The notes beneath the pieces are model-generated. The model made no database searches and had not been told where the DNA came from. It was given only the letters and a program-made list of their open reading frames with translations. This document shows positions 18,064 to 26,213 of a stretch of 64,000 bases of DNA, piece after piece (the first letter of the stretch is position 1; every line of letters begins with the position of its first letter). Location: NCBI RefSeq assembly GCF_001298675.1, contig NZ_CYIG01000005.1, positions 153,501-217,500 on the forward strand, given 5' to 3'. The DNA is from Paenacidovorax caeni (lineage in GTDB: Bacteria; Pseudomonadota; Gammaproteobacteria; Burkholderiales; Burkholderiaceae_C). The position numbers and the translations under genes are program-made.

Positions 18064-20756
18064 GCCAGGGCGTTGTCCAGCTGTTGCGCCAGTCCTTCGA
18101 AAGTCAGCCAGCCAAATACGGCCTTCCCGCCGCTGCTGCGTGCCCACAGCTCACCGACTTGGCGTTTTTCCAGTTCGTAAGGCTCATGCTGCAAAAGCCC
18201 CTTGAACTCCAGCAACGCCACGCGCCCATCTGCCAGTTCGGCCACAAAGTCTGCATAGAACCGCCCACGCGATGTGGGCAGGCCAAAGCCGCAGGGCGCC
18301 GTGTCGAGGTTGCGCACCCAGTGGCGCACTTTGGGGTGGCGGTCGATGAGCTGCGCACATTGAAACTCTTGCCCGCCATCCTTCAGATCGGCCAGCACCG
18401 GGAAGTAGTGCTTGCCAAACTGATAGCGCCCGCCGTAACGCGAGGCCACGGGCGCGGGATAGCGGCCCGGCTCGAACACATGCGGGTGCGCCCAATCGGG
18501 CTCGATCAGCCATGCACCGCCATCCCCCAGACCCAGCACCTGTTGCTGAAAGGCACGCCGCGTGGCCGCTTCGCGCAGGTCGCCCACATGCGCTTCGATG
18601 GCGCGCGCCAGCCTGAAGCGCGCCTGTGCCAGCACCACCAGCGGCACGCCGCAGCTGTGCAACTGGTGCTTCACCACCGCCGCCAGGAAGGCGCGGCGCT
18701 GGCTCTGCGTGAGCCCGGCCAGTTCGGGGGCCTTGAACAGAGACTGGTCCAGCCAGCCCACCAAGGTGTCGGCATCAATGCTGCTGCTTTCCCAGTCCAT
18801 GGCCATTTGGGCGCTGCCCGCAGAGCGCAGCGCCACACGGGCACCGTCCATGCCGATCTCGAAAATGTCTGATTCCTGCGCCACCTGAAAGCCGGGCAAC
18901 TGCACCGCCTGCGGCGTGAGCAAGTCCAGTTCCACGGCGTCTAGCACCGCCTCGCGCTCCAGCGGCCACAGTGGGGCTTGCGCACCAAGCCGATAGCCCA
19001 ACGTGGGCAGCGGCGCAAACGGCACGCTGCGCGATGCCGGCGCCGCCTGCGCCGCCACCAGCGCGTTGTGCTGCGCCACCTGCTCGCGCACCTGCTCTTG
19101 CTTCTTGGCGCCGCGCACCTGGGCCAGCAGCAGCGCTTCGGTGTCTTGGCTGATGTGGCCGGTGACCACCACCTGTGCGACGCCCGCCACCGCCCGCTGC
19201 TGCACGCCGGGTGCCGCCAGCAGTTCGGGGGTGGCAGCAATGGACTCAAAATTTGTAGCTATTGGCGCTTGCTGGACGGGCGTTAGAGCCTGATTTGGTT
19301 CTAAATCATTGCCCCACAGCGGCAGGCTGCTTTGCGAGGCGATCATGCTCGCCACATCCAGCGCTTCAAAGCCCATGTGCTCGATCAGTCGATCCGCCAG
19401 TGCGTGCGCCGCCTGCGAGAACTCCGCCGCGCACACATGGGCGTAGGCGCGGTTGAGCGCCTCGCGCCCCCGGCGCGCAGCGTAGGGCATGCGCAGCACG
19501 CGGCCCAGCAATTGCTCCACCGCCGTGGCGCTGCTCAGTTTTTGCAGGCTGCACAGCACATAGGCAAACGGGCAGTCCCAGCCCTCGCGCAGCGCCTGCA
19601 CGGTGATGACGTAGCGCACCGGGCAATCGCGCGCCGCCAGGTGGATGTCGTCCAGGCCACGCTCCTTGCCCGTGGCCACGACCACCTGATTGGCTGGCAA
19701 TTTCAGTTCATCAATCAAGTAGTCGCGCAGCTTCTCGGGCGGCATCTCGTCGCCCGTGTTCTGCGCCTGAAAGAGCACGATGGGGCGCACATAGCCCGCG
19801 CCTGCGGCCTCGTCCTTCAGTGCCTCGGCCTCCAGCTTGCGCCGGGTTTGCACCGCGCCGAATACGGCAGCAGGCCAGCCCTCGGGGTGCTCTGCCAGCA
19901 CGATGGGCAGCTTGATCATGTCCTCGGCGGCCAGTTCCTGCGCGCTCACGTGGTACAGCACATTGGTCTTGGTGGCAATCGGTGTGGCCGTCAGCTCCAG
20001 AATGAAGCTGGGGTTGAGCCGCTGCAGCGCGGTAAAGCTTTTATCCGTCTTGGTGGTGTGCGCCTCGTCCACGATGAGCAGGGGCTGGTGCAGCGCCAGC
20101 CAGTTCGCCAGGCTCCAGCGCGGCTGGCCCGCAAAGCCCGCCAGCACGCCAGTGGTGTCGCGCGCCACATCCTCGGGCGTCACCAGCGCATCGGGCAGGG
20201 CACGCAGGCGGCTCAGCGCACGCTCATCCTTGCCCCTGAAATGCGGCTCGAAACTTTCCGAAAAACTGTAGACGTTGCGCTGGCCCGCATCCTCAATGCG
20301 AAAGCTCTGGATCGACGCCACCACCACCACGGCGTTGCGCCCCCACTCAGGCGGCGCGATCTGGGCCACGTCTTCTAGCACGCACACGCGCAACCCCTCA
20401 CCGTAGGCATCGACCAGTGCGGCGCGGTAGGGATGGCCGGGCGTCTGCAGGGCCTTGAGCGTCTGCTGGCGAATGGCATCACTGGGCACCAACCAGGCGG
20501 CCACCGGCGCATCCACCGCGGCCCACTCGCGTGCCAGCAGCGGCACGGCATGCGCGGCCAGCACCGTCTTGCCACCGCCGGTGGGGATGCGCAGGCACAC
20601 GCAGGGCAAATCGTCGCCAAACGCTCCCGCTTGCCAAGGGCGCCCCGTCTGTTCTCTGAACGCGCTCGCCGGTCCCTTGACCCGCGCTGCGCGAGCGAAG
20701 GCCGCCAGAGTGTCGATCGCGGCTTGCTGGTAGGTCTTGAGGGAGATGGGGGTCAT
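18060..20756 (-). CDS. Type III restriction-like subunit: DEAD/DEAH helicase with C-terminal nuclease
   Basis: 898 residues. The superfamily 2 helicase core has RIPTGGGKT (about 56-64), VDEAHTTKTD (about 226-235), LTATPIAT and the motif VI region EQLLGRVLRMPY. The C-terminal segment RFYADFVAELADGRVALLEFKG gives a D-x(n)-ExK nuclease motif. The start at MTPISLKTYQ overlaps the upstream ATPase gene stop by 4 nt (ATGA); a longer open frame adds 60 non-family residues. Residues about 484-503 (NQALTPVQQAPIATNF) come from an in-frame repeat copy. With the adjacent Mod-type methylase it should restrict unmodified DNA. Confidence 0.88.
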   Translation of the reverse strand: MTPISLKTYQQAAIDTLAAFARAARVKGPASAFREQTGRPWQAGAFGDDLPCVCLRIPTGGGKTVLAAHAVPLLAREWAAVDAPVAAWLVPSDAIRQQTLKALQTPGHPYRAALVDAYGEGLRVCVLEDVAQIAPPEWGRNAVVVVASIQSFRIEDAGQRNVYSFSESFEPHFRGKDERALSRLRALPDALVTPEDVARDTTGVLAGFAGQPRWSLANWLALHQPLLIVDEAHTTKTDKSFTALQRLNPSFILELTATPIATKTNVLYHVSAQELAAEDMIKLPIVLAEHPEGWPAAVFGAVQTRRKLEAEALKDEAAGAGYVRPIVLFQAQNTGDEMPPEKLRDYLIDELKLPANQVVVATGKERGLDDIHLAARDCPVRYVITVQALREGWDCPFAYVLCSLQKLSSATAVEQLLGRVLRMPYAARRGREALNRAYAHVCAAEFSQAAHALADRLIEHMGFEALDVASMIASQSSLPLWGNDLEPNQALTPVQQAPIATNFESIAATPELLAAPGVQQRAVAGVAQVVVTGHISQDTEALLLAQVRGAKKQEQVREQVAQHNALVAAQAAPASRSVPFAPLPTLGYRLGAQAPLWPLEREAVLDAVELDLLTPQAVQLPGFQVAQESDIFEIGMDGARVALRSAGSAQMAMDWESSSIDADTLVGWLDQSLFKAPELAGLTQSQRRAFLAAVVKHQLHSCGVPLVVLAQARFRLARAIEAHVGDLREAATRRAFQQQVLGLGDGGAWLIEPDWAHPHVFEPGRYPAPVASRYGGRYQFGKHYFPVLADLKDGGQEFQCAQLIDRHPKVRHWVRNLDTAPCGFGLPTSRGRFYADFVAELADGRVALLEFKGLLQHEPYELEKRQVGELWARSSGGKAVFGWLTFEGLAQQLDNALA
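19247..19304 (+). repeat. Dispersed stem-loop repeat copy 7, inside the helicase-nuclease gene
   Basis: TTTGTAGCTATTGGCGCTTG, then GGGCGTTAGAGCCTGATTTGG. It is read on the minus strand as LEPNQALTPVQQAPIATNFE, in the same frame as copy 5 in the FAD oxidoreductase. It lies between the helicase core and the nuclease end, a tolerant linker position. Confidence 0.8.
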
Positions 20757-22639
20757 GGAAGAGGGTTTTCCTGCACACTGCGGTACGCCTGTTGCGGCGA
20801 CTTGGGCTTGTCCGGTTGGGTCATGACGATGCGCTTTTGCGCCAGCAGTGGACGCAGGTAGTCCTGCCGGATGGTTTCGGGCTTGCGACTGAGCAGCAAG
20901 GCCAGCTCTTCGGCCCGCCATGCTCGCAGTCTGCAAAGCTCCACCACCAATTCGCGCACCGGCTCTGGTGGGTGGCGTCGCCCTATGCTGCCGATGCGAG
21001 CCGCCAGTTGCCCTGGAATTTCATCCAGCAGCACGTTCCGCTCCTCGTCCGACTTGCTGGATAGGCCCTCAGGCTTACTGGATAAGCCCTCAGCCATGCT
21101 GGATAAGGGGGGGGGCTTACTGGATAGTTCGTCCAACTTGCTGGACAAGGCTCCCAACAGTCTCTCGGTAGGCAAATACCACGTAGCCGAACCTCTGCCC
21201 TGTTGGCTGAACAGGCCCGCATCGCGCAAACGCCGTAAGGCACTGCTGGCAGTCAGTGTGTCCACCTTGTTCAAAGCGCGGTAGGTGGCGTTGTCGATGG
21301 CGTTGGCCTCTCTGGCCACGACCAGGGCCCGGGCCTCCTCGTCGCTGAGATGCAGCACCTTGAACTGCGCCAGCCAGCGAATGTCTTCCTCGCCGAGAAA
21401 GTGGTGAAAGAAGAACAGGGTGGTGAACTGATCCTGGCCCCGATCCGACTCGAACAGGGGCGGCACCAAGCCGGCTGTGTCCATCGCCTCGCGCATGGCG
21501 CGAATGCCGCTGCCCTTGGTTTCGGCAAAGCGGGTTTCGTGCAGTACGGCAGCAATGTGAGGGTTGCGCGGCATGGAGCCCGGCTCCCCCAGATGATCGG
21601 GCGACTTGAGCGAGAAACCCGGATTGCGGATTTCAAGCCGGTTGGCATAGCGAATCACCTGCACCGGCGCCTGCACACGGTAGCTGCGGTGCATCAGGGC
21701 ATTGACCAGCGCTTCACGCAGCGCGCGCAACGGAATCACAGGCTTGTCACTGCGCTGCAATTGGCCCTCCTCCAGCCCAAAGCCCTTGGGCAGATCGTCC
21801 AGCACGGCGGCCTGCGTGCGGCGCAGCAGCGTGAAAAGTGGTGCACGCAGCTCCACCGTGTCAAAGCGGCGGTCGGGGTGCGGCACCCATTCGCGCCCCG
21901 GAACCCGGATGTAATCCACCCGCGTCATCGGAAAGCAGCGCCGCAGAGCCAAGGATTTCCCAAACAGCAATAGGCCAGCCACGGTGGGCTTCCAGGCACC
22001 TGCCGCATCGCGGCGCACCGCGTTCAATGCCTGCAACAGCTCCAAGTCCGTCCATCTCAGCTCCTCGGCATCGGGATTGGCCTCCGCTCTGGCTTGGCGG
22101 TAGTCGGCAATGGCGTCGGCATCAATGTCGTCCAGCTCGGCGCCAAAAACCAGCCCCGTGTCAAAACTTTCGCGCTGGCGCGACTGGTACAGCATTTCCA
22201 GATCGTCCTCGGTGCAGCGCTGGTCGGTGCTGCCGATCCGGCGAAACGCGCCCTTGGGCAAGCCGGTGGCCTTGAAGTAAATCGGCTTGTCCTGAGGCGC
22301 TGCCTCGGGCACGAACACGACAACGACGGGTTCACCCGACAGCATTTCAGTGCGGATGTCCACCCGCAGCGGCATGTTGAACGTCGTGGCGCACTGACTG
22401 GCCAAGTCCGCGCTGAGCTTGTCCGGCTGCGGCACACCCTCCACGGCATAGCCGGGAAACAGCGCCTGTTCGTCCGGCGCCACTCCCAACAAGAGCCAGC
22501 CGCCGCCCAAGTGGGGCTCATTGGCAAAGGCGCAAATGGTTTCCAGCAGCGACTTACCGGCTTCCTGTGCGCGCTTGGCCTCAATGCGCTCGTTTTCATC
22601 GAGAAGGTTCAAGCTTTCCAGCAGTTCCTGCGCGTTCAT
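20753..22639 (-). CDS. AlbA_2/Schlafen-type ATP-binding protein of the R-M locus
   Basis: 628 residues. The N-terminal AlbA_2 domain (about 10-130) begins ESLNLLDENERIEAKRA. A central region is followed by an HATPase_c_4-type part with LREALVNALMHRSY and GSGIRAMREAMDTAG (about 300-400), and a C-terminal winged-helix region. Residues 493-527 or so are five LSSK-type heptads; codons 509-511 (PPP) are a run of nine C. It sits 4 bp after mod and overlaps the helicase gene by 4 nt, so the three are one operon. Its role in restriction is not established; regulation or sensing is a guess. Confidence 0.85.
   Translation of the reverse strand: MNAQELLESLNLLDENERIEAKRAQEAGKSLLETICAFANEPHLGGGWLLLGVAPDEQALFPGYAVEGVPQPDKLSADLASQCATTFNMPLRVDIRTEMLSGEPVVVVFVPEAAPQDKPIYFKATGLPKGAFRRIGSTDQRCTEDDLEMLYQSRQRESFDTGLVFGAELDDIDADAIADYRQARAEANPDAEELRWTDLELLQALNAVRRDAAGAWKPTVAGLLLFGKSLALRRCFPMTRVDYIRVPGREWVPHPDRRFDTVELRAPLFTLLRRTQAAVLDDLPKGFGLEEGQLQRSDKPVIPLRALREALVNALMHRSYRVQAPVQVIRYANRLEIRNPGFSLKSPDHLGEPGSMPRNPHIAAVLHETRFAETKGSGIRAMREAMDTAGLVPPLFESDRGQDQFTTLFFFHHFLGEEDIRWLAQFKVLHLSDEEARALVVAREANAIDNATYRALNKVDTLTASSALRRLRDAGLFSQQGRGSATWYLPTERLLGALSSKLDELSSKPPPLSSMAEGLSSKPEGLSSKSDEERNVLLDEIPGQLAARIGSIGRRHPPEPVRELVVELCRLRAWRAEELALLLSRKPETIRQDYLRPLLAQKRIVMTQPDKPKSPQQAYRSVQENPLP
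21053..21157 (-). repeat. Five 21-bp tandem repeats with a nine-base homopolymer
   Basis: Units begin at 21053, 21074, 21095, 21116 and 21137, each starting CTTGCTGGATA or a close variant on the plus strand. They encode LSSKSDE, LSSKPEG, LSSMAEG, LSSKPPP and LSSKLDE on the minus strand. The third unit from the left ends in G9 (21107-21115), a mononucleotide run long enough to slip. Confidence 0.92.
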
Positions 22640-22643
22640 CCCT

Positions 22644-24284
22644 TCACCTCGCCTTCACGTCATACGGAATGTGCTTGAACGTCACCCGTGCGCGGGCCAG
22701 GGTTTCGGGGCCCAGGCGGTTGGCCTCGCCATAGACCACCAGCGGCGCCTCGGGGTGGGGCGTGGTGGCGTGCAGCGCCAGCAGCGCATCGAGCACCGCG
22801 CGCGTGAGCACGTTGCCGCTGGCGGGGCGCTTGTCGCCCAAAATACCGTTGAACAGCAGGTAGTAGGCTGTGCGGCTGCGCAGCACCGGTGCATCCGAAA
22901 TTTCAAGCGAAATTGGCACTTCAGCCTTATCTGACAAGCGCGAGCAGCTCTCAAAAACAGAGTGCGTACCCAGCCACGGCGTGCCTGCACGACCCAAGGC
23001 GGGGTCGAAAGCGGTGCCGGTTTCTTGCTGCCAGACAAAAGCCGCCAGCGTGGCAAAACGCACATCGGGGTGAATGCAGCCGTGGGCATCAAAAATCGGT
23101 GCGCCCAGCCGCGCAAAACGAAAACCGCCGCCGCCCTGCCAGTTCACCGCGCTGCTGATGCCGCCTTGCTCGCCCGCGATCACCTTCTCCAGCCGGGGCA
23201 GGCAGTGCGTGGCGGCGTGCTCGCCCATTTCGATGCCGATCCAGCGGCGGCCCATCTTGTGCGCCACGGCGGCCGTGGTGCCGGAGCCGAGGAAGCTGTC
23301 GAGAACCAGGTCGCCGGGGTTGGATGCGATATGGAGGATGCGTTGGAGCAATGCTTCGGGTTTAGGTGTTGAAAACGGTGTTTCACCTGGGAAAAGCGCT
23401 ACCAATTCCGCCTTTGCTTTGCCGTTCGTCCCTACTTCCTGATGTAGCCACAGGGTCGACGGGACTAGGCCTTCTTGCACTTCCGACAGGAATTTTTTGA
23501 CCCGTGGCGCATTGTTTCCACTTTCGCCAAACCATATCCGGCCATCTCGCACCATCTCCAGAAATCGTGGCTCGGTGTAGAGCCAACAACGCCCGGGTGG
23601 TGGGTCGATCTTTCTTCCTGATGGAGTCGTGATTGTGAAAAACTGAGCCTCACGTCGCCCCTTCTCGGCCTTAGCATGTGCGGGCAGAGAGGCCCAATTC
23701 CCACGGGGGTCGCTATCTGGATTGGTGAATCGCTCTAGCTGCTCTTCTGAGGATGGAAGCATGTTTCTGACTTCCTTCCAGCCATCCCGGTTTTTGGCCA
23801 TCACAAGCAGGTGGTCATGCACGGCGGAAATGTCGGTTCTGTTTTCGCGCGTATGTGTCTTTTGCCAAAACACATTCGCCACAAAATTTCGCCGCCCAAA
23901 AACCTCATCCATCAACACCTTGAGGTAATGCCCCTCGTTGTCGTCGATGGTCACCCAGATCGATCCGTCCTCGGCGAGCAGCTCGCGCAGCAGTTGCAGG
24001 CGCGGCAGCATCATCGACAGCCACTGCGAATGCTCCAGGTTGTCGTCGTAATGCTCAAAGGCGCTTTGGGTGTTGTACGGTGGGTCGATAAAGATGCATT
24101 TCACCTGGCCCCGGTAAAACGGCAGCAGTGCCTTGAGGGCTTCGAGGTTGTCGCCCTGGATCAGCAGGTTGTCATGGGCTTGGTGCTGGTTCCCGTGGGT
24201 TGAAACGGTGTCCAGCAGCCGGTAGGGCACTTGGGCGGCGGTGGAGAAGGCAGTGGCGCGGTTAAGCCAGTCAAGGGTCGGCAT
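22644..24284 (-). CDS. Site-specific DNA adenine methyltransferase (type III Mod-like, beta class)
   Basis: 546 residues. The catalytic motif DPPY (67-70, in FIDPPYNTQ) precedes the SAM motif DSFLGSGTT (about 330), the beta-class order. Between them, roughly residues 128-315 form the expected target recognition region, and its DNA (about 23340-23900) is visibly AT-richer than the flanks, suggesting import or domain exchange. It is the first gene of the three-gene R-M operon, starting 75 bp after the DUF350 stop. It should protect host DNA from the downstream helicase-nuclease; the recognition sequence cannot be read from the sequence. Confidence 0.93.
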   Translation of the reverse strand: MPTLDWLNRATAFSTAAQVPYRLLDTVSTHGNQHQAHDNLLIQGDNLEALKALLPFYRGQVKCIFIDPPYNTQSAFEHYDDNLEHSQWLSMMLPRLQLLRELLAEDGSIWVTIDDNEGHYLKVLMDEVFGRRNFVANVFWQKTHTRENRTDISAVHDHLLVMAKNRDGWKEVRNMLPSSEEQLERFTNPDSDPRGNWASLPAHAKAEKGRREAQFFTITTPSGRKIDPPPGRCWLYTEPRFLEMVRDGRIWFGESGNNAPRVKKFLSEVQEGLVPSTLWLHQEVGTNGKAKAELVALFPGETPFSTPKPEALLQRILHIASNPGDLVLDSFLGSGTTAAVAHKMGRRWIGIEMGEHAATHCLPRLEKVIAGEQGGISSAVNWQGGGGFRFARLGAPIFDAHGCIHPDVRFATLAAFVWQQETGTAFDPALGRAGTPWLGTHSVFESCSRLSDKAEVPISLEISDAPVLRSRTAYYLLFNGILGDKRPASGNVLTRAVLDALLALHATTPHPEAPLVVYGEANRLGPETLARARVTFKHIPYDVKAR

Positions 24285-24359
24285 GTTGGATGTGGAGGTG
24301 CCCGGTGTGCGGGCTGGAGGGCGAGTGCGCTATTGTGCGGGCGAGCTACCGCCACCGCG

Positions 24360-24578
24360 TCAGTGGATGGCGGCCGCCACGATGATGCTGATGCCCAGGC
24401 ACATGGCTGCCACCACCAGGGCCAGGGCCTGGTTTTGCTTTTCGACGATCTCGCGCCACAGGTCGTAGGGCGTGATCTTGTCCACGATGATGAAGCACAC
24501 CCAAAACACCACCACGCCGATGACGGCGTACAGGATGGAGCCGAGGAAGGCCGTGGGTTGGAGCCATTCGAGTTTCAT
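24360..24578 (-). CDS. DUF350 small inner membrane protein (YjfL-like)
   Basis: 72 residues with two hydrophobic helices (about 11-31 and 48-70). Between them is the family-typical block IIVDKITPYDLWREIVEKQN, then ALALVVAAMCLGISIIVAAAIH. Function is unknown; family members often neighbour SPFH, DUF4178 and aminopropyltransferase genes (from memory). Here it is 27 bp downstream of the DUF4178 gene, and the R-M operon follows 75 bp later, between it and the aminopropyltransferase. Confidence 0.88.
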   Translation of the reverse strand: MKLEWLQPTAFLGSILYAVIGVVVFWVCFIIVDKITPYDLWREIVEKQNQALALVVAAMCLGISIIVAAAIH

Positions 24579-24605
24579 GGTGTTGTCCTTTCGTCAGTGC
24601 ACGCT

Positions 24606-26108
24606 TTACTTGTGGCCGCCGCCACTGGAGTAACCGCCCCAGGAGCCGCCGGAGTTGCGCGAATAGCCGCTGCCGCCCGAGGAGCCCCCCGAGCAGTCGC
24701 TCAGGATGATGAGCAAGATGATGATGACCACCGCAATCAGGATCACGGTGCCGCAGCCCGCGCCCTTGGAGGCGACGAAGGGCCCGGGGTCGCTGCCGCG
24801 CTGCAGCAGGTCTGCCTTGTCTTTCAGGCCGAAGGCCTGGGCCACGGTGTCGGCCTGCAGGCGGTCGCCGCTGGACCAGGTGACCTCGTTGGCGGTTTGC
24901 TCCATCGACAGCAGGCCTTTGCTGTTGGCGAAGTCGCGGTTGGCGGTTTTCTGGCCGCGCGCCACGGGCCAGTAGAACTCGCCCAGCACGTAGGTGGTTT
25001 CAGCGTCGTAGCTGTACTGCAGGGCGTAGGTGCTGCCCAGGTAGGTGGCGCTGCGCCCGTCGCTCGACAGCCGGGGCGCGCCGGTGGCAGGGCGCACCAG
25101 GCTCCAGCCGTCTTCGGCGTCCACCAGAAAGGCGAAGCCGCGCTTTTGGTTGTACAGCAGGTACTCGTTCCAGCCGAACAGTTCGTCGTCGCCGGGCTCG
25201 CGCCCCATGCGGTGCTGAAACCCCACTACTTGCCAGTGCACGCCCTGCAACTGGGCCTTGCTGCCCAGGGCAATCAGCGGCTGCACGGGCTCGTCCTGCT
25301 CGGCGGCGCGCAGCTCGCCGCCCACGCCGCTGTCCAGGTTGATGAGGCTGGCGCAGGACGGGCACGTCAGGCTCTTGGTGGTGGCCAGTTGTACCTGCAC
25401 CGGAGCGCCGCAGTGCGGGCAGCTGAACTGGCGGCCTTTTTCGTCCTTGACCGAGGCGTCCTTCAGCCCCTGCAGCTTCAGGTCGTCCAGCAGCACGGCG
25501 CGCCCGCGTTCGACCTGCGGCGGCTGGCGGCTGTAGTCGATGGAGAGCACATCGCCCTCGCTGCTGCGCAGCTCCACCATGCCAAAGGGCTCGCCCAGGG
25601 GCGGCAGCTTGGGCAGCTCGCCCTGGGCCGCGATCAGGCAGGCCTGGCCGCTGAAGGCCACGCTGTAGGGCTTCCCGTTGATGGCGGTGGTGGTGCCTAC
25701 GCGAAAGCGGCGGGCCTCGGGCAGTTCGCGCCCCGGGTCGATGGCGCGGGTGAAGACGTAGGCGCCGTTGTCTTCGCTCAGCGTGGCCAGGGTGCCGTCG
25801 TCAAGGAAGGCAGCCCACTCGGTCCACACCCCGGCGTCGCCCTTGAACTGCAGGCGGCCAACCAGGGTGAAGGGCAGCTCCTTGCCGTCCAGCGGCACGC
25901 GCCCGGTGGCCATGAGCTGCAGCGGGCTGTGGTCGTCGAACAGCTCGGCCATCTTGCCCAGGCGCTGCAGCACGTCGCCGCTGCGCACCACGGTGCTCTG
26001 GCAGTAGGCACAGACGGCGTGCGTGGACTGGGCGCTGCGGAATTCAACCGGCGCGCCGCAGCCGGGGCAGGGCGCCTGGTAGGTGCGCTGGGTGGGGGAG
26101 GTGGCCAT
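24606..26108 (-). CDS. DUF4178 domain protein with zinc ribbons and C-terminal membrane anchor
   Basis: 500 residues. The N-terminal zinc ribbon is CPGCG...CAYC (about 14-35) and a second one is CPHCG...CPSC in the middle (about 225-250), each followed by a DUF4178-type beta region (YLLYNQKRGFAFLVDAEDGWSLVRP). One transmembrane segment near the C-terminus (GTVILIAVVIIILLIILSD) precedes a Gly/Ser/Tyr-rich tail. This looks like a cytoplasmic sensor or scaffold on the membrane; the function is unknown. It lies between the SPFH and DUF350 genes on the same strand. Confidence 0.87.
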   Translation of the reverse strand: MATSPTQRTYQAPCPGCGAPVEFRSAQSTHAVCAYCQSTVVRSGDVLQRLGKMAELFDDHSPLQLMATGRVPLDGKELPFTLVGRLQFKGDAGVWTEWAAFLDDGTLATLSEDNGAYVFTRAIDPGRELPEARRFRVGTTTAINGKPYSVAFSGQACLIAAQGELPKLPPLGEPFGMVELRSSEGDVLSIDYSRQPPQVERGRAVLLDDLKLQGLKDASVKDEKGRQFSCPHCGAPVQVQLATTKSLTCPSCASLINLDSGVGGELRAAEQDEPVQPLIALGSKAQLQGVHWQVVGFQHRMGREPGDDELFGWNEYLLYNQKRGFAFLVDAEDGWSLVRPATGAPRLSSDGRSATYLGSTYALQYSYDAETTYVLGEFYWPVARGQKTANRDFANSKGLLSMEQTANEVTWSSGDRLQADTVAQAFGLKDKADLLQRGSDPGPFVASKGAGCGTVILIAVVIIILLIILSDCSGGSSGGSGYSRNSGGSWGGYSSGGGHK

Positions 26109-26143
26109 CGGGGCAGGGGCTGCATGCGCCGTTTCGCACGGAG

Positions 26144-26210
26144 TTCAGAGGCTTTTAGGCCTCTGGCGCTTATCCCTCAAGCGCAAGCAGCTATTGTTTT
26201 AGTAGCGATG
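26144..26210 (-). repeat. Dispersed stem-loop repeat copy 8
   Basis: On the minus strand it reads TAGTAAAACAATAGCTGCTTGCGC-type blocks, with the stem GCGCTTGAGGGATAAGCGC and the tail CAGAGGCCTAAAAGCCTC. It lies between the SPFH stop and the DUF4178 start and could form a hairpin in their shared transcript. Confidence 0.8.
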
Positions 26211-26213
26211 GAT

